Assembly: GCA_017527945.1 (NCBI GenBank)
Contig: JAFXPL010000160.1
Span: forward strand, 1-48,056
Reading direction: 5' to 3'
DNA: 48,056 bases
DNA from: Bacteroidales bacterium
GTDB lineage: Bacteria > Bacteroidota > Bacteroidia > Bacteroidales > WCHB1-69
The first letter of the stretch is position 1; each line of letters starts with the position of its first letter. The notes under the pieces are model-generated. The model was not told the origin of the DNA. It searched no databases and saw nothing but the letters and a program-made list of their open reading frames with translations. This document shows positions 12,101 to 21,100 of the stretch, one piece after another. A program made the position numbers and the translations under genes.

Positions 12101-15100
12101 TCCATTTCAACAGCATTGATATCCCTACAGGCGATGAATACTATGGTTCTACCGTAAGCATTGGAGATGCCATCACGGGAACAACTGTAGCGGTTGTCGA
12201 AGGCGGCCATTATACCGATTTGGACTATGTGGTGAACAGCAACAATGTGTATGTTTCGTTCTTCACATGCTCTACCTACGTGGCACCAACATGGAACGCC
12301 TACGTGTGTGCTGTTACTCCACACGACATTTCTGTACTTACACCTGTCCATACCAGCTTCAAACGACCTGTATCTGCCTCCCAAATCACAACAGAAAACG
12401 GTACAGCCTGCTACGGAGAAAGCACAACCTTGTCCGCTTCCTCTGCAATTGATTACCCACAATATTACAATTGGTACGATTCTAACTATAACTTCCTTTA
12501 TACGCAGATGGTAGCGACAGAGGGTGAGAAGAGCCAATACGAAGTAAGCCAAGTAAAGAACACTTCCCAATACTATGTATCCGTATATAACAATGACGAG
12601 TGCCCTGTTTATGTGCCTATGGAAATTGTCTTAAACGAAAAGAGCGATGGTCTTACCACCATGGTTACAGAGCACTCTCCAGTCCGTTTCTATGATGCCG
12701 GTGGAAAGAACAACTCTTACAACGGAAGAAACGGTTCATTCACCCATGTGTTTACGAATCCTAACGGACAGGTATATATGTCGTTTGCAGACGACATGCG
12801 CTTGGCATACAATGATATTCTCTATGTCTATGATGGCACATCCGAATCTTCTATCATGCTGTATGCTATTAACAACGACAACATCGGCGACATGCCACAG
12901 ACGTTCCAATCATCCAACGGAAGTCTTTTTGTAAAATTCGAACAACAAGGCAACTGCTGTTACGACGGATGGCGCGCGCTGGTTACCGCCACACCTCGAC
13001 AAGATAATTCCGTCGTCTTGCTCTCTCCCTCAACAAACGGAAAGAGCACGTTGCTGATGCCTGGTGATGAAGTCGGCTTTTATGACGAAGGTGGCAAAAA
13101 CGGATCCATTGGTTACTACAGCAATGAGCTCCTCCATACGTTCACGGCCATGCAAGGAGTTCTTCAAGTTTCATTCAATGAATGTGTACAAGTTGGCGGA
13201 TGCACTTTGTCTGTCTATGACGGTGCCACAACGGACGAATCCTCCTTGCTTGGATCGTGGAGTTCAGACTGTTCCTACCCTACATTCATTTCAACAGGCA
13301 ACAGTTTGACCTTTAAGCTCTCACCCTCATATAGCGGCTTTTGGTGGAGTAGCGGCTGGAATGCCACGATTTCCACTGTGGCATCCGACATGGCACAAGC
13401 CATTGCTTCCGTAAAGACGGTCGTTCCCTCATCAATCACCACCACCAATGCCGAGGTATGCTACGGTAGCGAAGCCACTTTTACGGCTTCAGTTGACATG
13501 GCCTACCCGCAGACATTCTACTGGTTCAGTCCAGACCGGATGACGCTCCTCAAGCAGGAAACCATCACCTCTGGCAACAGCTCCCTCACCGTTCTCCCCA
13601 ATGAAGAAGAAACCTACTACGTAACTGTAACTAATGACAGCACCTGCCCGTTCTACACCCCTGTCCACGACAACTATATTGAAGTCAACATGGGTGAGGA
13701 AGGAGCAACTACAAATGACTACACGCTCTCGACAAACGACAGTATCGGCTTCTTCGATGCCGGCGGCCGAAACGGGAACTACAATCAAAGTTGGAGTGGA
13801 CATTATTATTTCCGTGCCCCAGAGGGTAGTCATATCCGTATGCATCTTGACACCATGCAACTCGACAACAACGGTAATGCACGCATGGAAATCTATAATC
13901 GGTCTGGTCATCCTGTGGCCTCTTTAAGAGGGTCTAAACAGGACTATGACTTTGTTATGGAAGACAACTATATGCAAATTTATTTCTATAATTGGTCTTC
14001 AAACACCTATATGGGTTGGGAAGGATACATCTATGCTATCATGCCACGCGAAGCTTCAGAGTTTGCGAAAGCTTCTGTGACATTCAAGGCACCTGTGGCA
14101 GAAAGCGACATCTCCGTGCAGGATGCCTTAGTGTGCTATGGCAGCGAAGCGACCCTCACAGCCACGTCCTCTATTCAATACCCTCAATCCTACACATGGT
14201 TTGCCCCTGATAGAATGACTGTCTTGAAAGAGGAGACCATCAATGCTGGCAGTAGCACGCTTACTGTACCTGGCGACGAGTTTCGAACCTACTACGTGGC
14301 CGTGACAAACAACACCAACTGCCCGATAGCAGATGCGGTACACAACCATTATGTTGAGGTGAATATGGGTACAACCGATTATACACAGAACATTGTGTTG
14401 GCCACCAACGATAGTGTCGGCTTCTTCGATGCTGGAGGCAAAAACGCAGACTACAACAACAGTTGGAGCGGATATAGCTATTTCCAAACAGAAGAAGGCA
14501 ACCGAATTCGCATCCATTTCGACACAATCGCGCTCGCAAACAGCAATGCCTATTTACGCATCCGAGAGAATATACCGCCCTATCGACCCGTTGCAAACCT
14601 GAGTGGGCCGCTGCATGAAGCAAATCTGGATTACATTGTTGAAGCAAGAAGTTTGGAAGTTTATTTCAGCAATTTCAGTTCCACCACCGATGCCGGTTGG
14701 GAAGGGTATGTATATGCCGTGACGCCACACAACGAGGACGAACTACACCCTGCCACAGTTGATTTTATCGTTCCCGAGCTGAGCCAAGATGTGACCGTGG
14801 AAAGCCGCGAGGCTTGCTATGGTGAAAACATCACGTTGACAGCGACTTCCGCAGTCTCTACGCCGCAACGTTTCGCGTGGTACGACAAAGACCTTAACCT
14901 ACTCAAGGTGGAGGAAACCAGCGGCACCAGCACTCTGGATGTACTGGCGACAGAATCAACAAAGTTCTTTGTGTATGCCTCCGCCGTCAATGAATGTCCA
15001 ATACTTCCGCCACATTTCGGTGAAGTCTGGCTGGATGCCTCTGAGAACGGGAAAACCACAACATTCGTCACGACAGGCGATGCTGTGAACTTCTACGATG

Positions 15101-18100
15101 CTGGAGGCCCTGACGCACAATACTACACCCCTGGAGCCGATTGGACACACACGTTCGTGGCTCCGGAAGGAGAACAAGTCACGCTTCACTTGGACTACTT
15201 CAACTCCAACTGCGGACACCGACTCGAGATCTACGACGGTACAACAACCGACTACCTTTTGAATTCATTCTCTTGTTGTTGCTACAACAACTGGTCCTAC
15301 ACCTCCTCAACGGGCGCGTTGACCGTGCGTTGGATTATCGAAAATGAAGGGAACAATTTCAATTACGACGGTTGGAGCGCACTGGTGGGTGTCAAGGACA
15401 ACAATGGCGAAATGACCGCCACCGCTGTCAACCTGCCGTTTGGTACGGTAACGCTCAGGCCTTCTGTTGCCGCAACTGCCATTACCACCACAAACGATGA
15501 AGTGTGTTTCGGCAGCGAGGCCACGCTGACTGCCTCCTCGGATCTCATTTATCCACAAACTTACTATTGGTATGACTCCGATAAAATGACCATCCTCAAA
15601 CAGGAGACCATAAACGAAGGACACAGTGAGCTGGTCATACAGCCTTCTGAGGAATCCTCCTACTATGTGGCCGTAACAAACGACAACAATTGTCCTATTG
15701 TTGAAACCATTCACAACCACTACGTGGAACACCTGCTGGATGGAACGAACAGCAGCTACACTCTTGCTCCTAATGACAGTGTCGGATTCTTCGATGCTGG
15801 TGGACGCAATGGAGACTCTTGGAGCAATTGGAGTAATTCCTACACATTCTATGCGGAAGAAGGTTCCCATATCAGAGTTCATTTTGACACCGTGATGTTA
15901 GGCAACAATAGCAGCGCACAACTCTCACTTTACATAAGAGGTAACGTTTCCAATGGATACCAGAGCCAATACCAGTATATCTATGGTACTCAGGGCAACT
16001 TGGACTATATCATACCAGACAATCAGGTGCAAATCAATTTCTCAAATTGGAGTAACACAACGGTTCCTGGTTGGGAAGCTTACATTTACGCTATTCCTCC
16101 ACACAACGAGGACGAATTAGCGGAAGCAACCGTAAGATTCATGCAGCCCGCTATCAACAACAACCTGATTTCTGTACAGAATGCAGAAGGATGTTATGGC
16201 GACGTAACCACCTTGTCTGCCACTTCTTCCCTGACTAGCACACAAAATTTCGTCTGGTACGACAGCGACATGAACCTTCTGAAGAACGAGACTGTGCCCG
16301 AAGGCCAAAACAGCACGCTATCTGTTGATGTGTTTGGCAATGCCACCTATTACGTGAATGTCAGCAATGCCGACGAATGCCCCATCCTACCGCCCCACTA
16401 TGGTGAATTATGGTTCGACGAGTCCGCCAATGGTCAAACAACCACATTCACATCGGTTGGGGAAGCCATCCCGTTCTATGACGCAGGCGGTCCGAACAAC
16501 ATTTACCACACCCCTGGCGCAGACTGGACGCACACGTTCAAGGCACCTGTCGGCGAACAAGTCACCTTGCAGTTGAATAGCTTCCAAGCCGATTGCGGAA
16601 ACAGACTCTCAATTTATGACGGAACATCTGCTTTTGGAAGTGCATTGCGTACGTTTGAGTGTGGCTACTATTCTAATGAATCATTCACTTCCACTAATGG
16701 AGCACTGACTGTTCGTTGGAAAATCGACTATAATGATCAGAATCATAATCATTATGCCGGTTGGGATGCCTTGGTGGGAGTCTTGGATGACAATGGAACG
16801 ATGACATCCAATTCGGAGATATTCACGCCCGTCACGGTCACCATGAAACAACCCACTTATAACCTGCCTATTACAACCATCGGGGATGAGGTTTGCTACG
16901 GAAGTGACGCTCTCCTCACAGCCACTTCACCCATCTCCTTCCCGCAATACTTCAGCTGGTATGCTCCCGATGCTCAAACACTGCTAAAACGCGACACCGT
17001 GGACGGTATCGCTAAAACGCAGTCCGAGTTCCCTGCACCTGGCTACTATCATTATCAAGATCAAACCTATTATGTTGCAGTAGGCAATCCAGACAATTGT
17101 CCAGCCTCCTTGGCTAACCCGGTGAACACGATGACAGTCCTGCTCGATGCCTCATCACATGAACAGACAACAGTCCTCACAGCATTCGACAAGGCGAACT
17201 TCTATGACGCCGGCGGACGCAACAGCAGCTACTGTAGTCACAACTCCGACTACACCCATACGTTCAAAGCCACTCAGGGTCGTTTGAAGGTCAAGTTCAC
17301 TGATAACAACATGCGCATTCAACGAGGAGACACACTGTACATATATGATGCTGAGCACGCATCCGCTGACCATTTATTAGGCAAAATATCCTATTATAAA
17401 GATGAAGACGGCAATTACATAGTTGATTATGACACCTTGTCGTTCGTTAGTTCCGGCAAATACTTGACTTTCAGATTTGTGTCTCAGGGCAATTGCGAGA
17501 CTGGTTGGAATGCCGTAATTACGCCTTATAACCTGCACGAAGATCTGGCTACAGCAGAAGTTACTATCCGAGTCACTTCTGTGCCCGAATCTTCCATCAC
17601 AACGACCTCAACTGAAGTTTGTCTCGGACAAAATGCAGAAGTGTCAGCCAGCGCAAACATTGAATTCCCGCAATACTATGTCTGGTACGACACCGACATG
17701 AACATCCTACTTAAGGATACGTTGCAAACATCTGCTGAAACCGCTTCCGTGCTCAGTCTTCCTGCGCAATACCAAGATGCCACATATTATGCACTCGTGT
17801 ATTCCGACACGGTGAGCTGTCTTATGCTTAACAATACGATACCATCTACCCAAAGTAACCTTACACTGACTGCTTCTATGTCAGAAGGCTCGAAGACTAT
17901 ACAACCCGGCGAAACGATCAACTTTTTCAGCGACGAAAACTTACGCGGAAACGGATACAATAATCAAGATATTCATTATGACTTTATAGCGGAAAACGGC
18001 CGAATCAGGATTCACTTCGACACTCTTGTCGCTGGACATGAAACAGATGTTGATTTTGAAGACGGAAACCTTGAAGTATATTTTGGAGAGTATTATAACA

Positions 18101-21100
18101 ACGCTTACCATGACGTTACCATCACCTCATTAAGCAATCGCTTAAGTATGAGAGTGTATTTGAGAAGCAATAGCAACTCTTTTGCCTATTGGAAAGGTGA
18201 AATTTCCAATATTGGCGCGGTCAACAATCAAGTTCTGTCACATTTGGCTTCAGCCAATGTCTCTGTCAATGCCAACAACAGTGTGAACACCGTTGTGACA
18301 ACCAACGATACAGTCTGCATCGGTAGTCCGGCCACACTCACAGCTTCCTCTACAGATGCCGCGTATCCGCAATTTTACACATGGTTCAACAACGACTTGA
18401 GTCAGATTGTGTTCCAAGACACCGTACAATCCGGTATCAGTCAGTTCTACATACCTGGTGTCGTAGGCAACAAAGTTTATCGCGTGGAAATGCATAACGA
18501 GAACGTCTGTCCCGTATCATTTGTGACCGAACATGACAACGTCCGCGAATATCTGCTCGATGCTGAAAACAACGGTCTTGAGATATTTGTGGCAGCCAAC
18601 GATAGTGTTGCTATTTACGATAACGGCGGCAAGTATGGCAACTACACCACCGACAACGGCTTCTTTAGAGCTATTATTCTGAAAACCTATCCTGGCGCAA
18701 CTTTAGATCTCAGAATACCACTGCTGCGTTTATACGATGAAGAAAGCTATGACGATGAGGAAAATATGTTGGTCATTGCAGAACCCGATGCAAATGGACA
18801 AATAGGAGAAACCAGCTTCAATCGATTTTTCACGGGCTCCCTGGATGAAGAAATCTCGTTCACGACTCTCGGCAATGTGGCTTACGTGGTCTGGCAGGCA
18901 GAAGACGATGATGAATTGATTCCGTTAGAAGGCTTCGAGCTTGTTGCCACCGCCAACCTACAACAAGAAACCAGATTGGCAAAAGCAGAGGTGACAATGA
19001 AAACCTCACTTCCGATGTCCACACTGGCTCTGACTGCAAACCCGACTGAAGCAACCATCTGCGAGGGGAATGATCTCGCTTTATCAGCCACCTCCTCATT
19101 GTCGGAAAATCCTCAACATTTCGTGTGGTACAACAGCGATCTTTCCTCTGTATTAGCTACAGAAACAATCACTTCAGGTAACACGGCCACAACAACTGTG
19201 TCCGGCCTTACTCAAGATACCACCATCTATGTGGCTGTAGGCACTGATGAGGTATGTCCAGCATATCCACTTTCTTCTAAAGTCAATATCAGCGAATTAA
19301 GATTGGACATGACGGTGAACGGCGATACCACACTCTTGACAGCTGTTGACAGTGTACTCTTTTATGATGAAAATGGCCCCAATTTGCCATATTCTTATTC
19401 TTCAGAGAACACAATGATTCACCACACTTTCAAAGCAAACTCTGGTCACGTGAAAATTAAATTCTCGGAAATGAGTTTGACCGACTGTGACGACATTTTT
19501 CTTGCCGTTTTAGAAGGAAATTTGGATGAAGAGAATATTGTAGCATATTACACGGCAGATGAAATTGGTGCTGACGATTCTCTTATCACGTCTGTTGGTA
19601 ACACGCTGACAGTGGTTTGGATGAGCGACCACATTCACTACAACGAGCCACATAACGGTTGGAAAGCATCCGTCTATACGGATGAACTATTGAACGCAGA
19701 TATGAACGTATTGGCACGAACAGATGTAACTGTAAATTCTTCTTTCCACCATGTCATCTATGATACCGTATGTGCCAGCTCCATTCCCTACTCTATCGAC
19801 CGATTCCAGAATATCGACATTTCTACTGGTGGCGAATATGAGATAGATTCCGTCTATCAAACAAACTTGGGCTGCGACAGTACATATTCGTTAAAACTCA
19901 AAGTCGTTGAACTTGGTCTGGACGGAATCGTCTCAACAAATGTGAGTTGCAGGAATGCAATGGATGGATCTATAACGATTTCAGATGAGAACGTGGTCGG
20001 AGGTATCACCCCGTTCGATTTCACCTTGACGCTGGAAGGTGAGACTATTGACAGACGTGAGCAACTGTCTCCTGGTAACTACTTGATTTCTGTAAAAGAT
20101 CGATTTGGCTGCTCAATATCAGAAACAATTACAATATCTCAACCTGATGAGTTACACTTCACCAACTGTCCGGATGACCTCACTTATAATGTAGAGATTG
20201 GCCAAGACGGTATCGAAATCATGCTTACACAGCCTCAGTTCGCACCCACAGACAACAATCCTATTGTAACTACTTCTGGCATCCCATCCGACAATTATTA
20301 CACCGTCGGCACCCACACAATCACCTACACTGTCACCAACGATTGCGGCGAGGAAGATGTCTGCACTTTCACTTTGACAGTGAATCCCGCCACGAAACCG
20401 ATCACCATTATATCCAACAACCAAAGCTGGACATATGACGGCTATGTACACCTTGGTGAGTCCTTCACAGTATGGTATGGCGACGACGAACTGACAGCCG
20501 ATGACAACAGTAATGGTAGAATCTTCACCATTCCCGTCACAGGCGACAAACTGACCATCACACCCACAGCTTCCGTGATCGATTTTACCCCTACTCCTGT
20601 GACCAACACATTCGAGTACGTGCTGCAAAACGCTAACTACTATGAGAACGTGACTACGGAAAACGGCACGCTAAGCATAAGCAAACGCAATGTTTCCATC
20701 ACAGTAAATGCAGAAAATGCCTCCAAGATGTATGATGGTGATTCACTCAAGGTGACGTTTGACAACATTATGATTGATCAACTTGCAGACCGTGACCAAT
20801 TAATAGCAGGCTTTGTCATCACAGAAGGTTTTGTTGTGGGTGAATACGTCTGCTCCGACGGCAACTTCATGGCTGGCGATGGCATAGCTTCACAACATGG
20901 CTTCGACATCGTGCATGGTGACGGAGATGGCTATTCTGCTGGAAGTTCCCTTGTCAACTACACCCCCACCTTCGACATCACCCTCCGCATCACCGCACGT
21001 CCGCTCACCATCACGGCGCTCTCCGACACCAAGGTGTATGACGGCACCGCGCTGACCGCAAGTTACGAACTCTCCTCCACGGCAGACCCGATCTTAGGCG

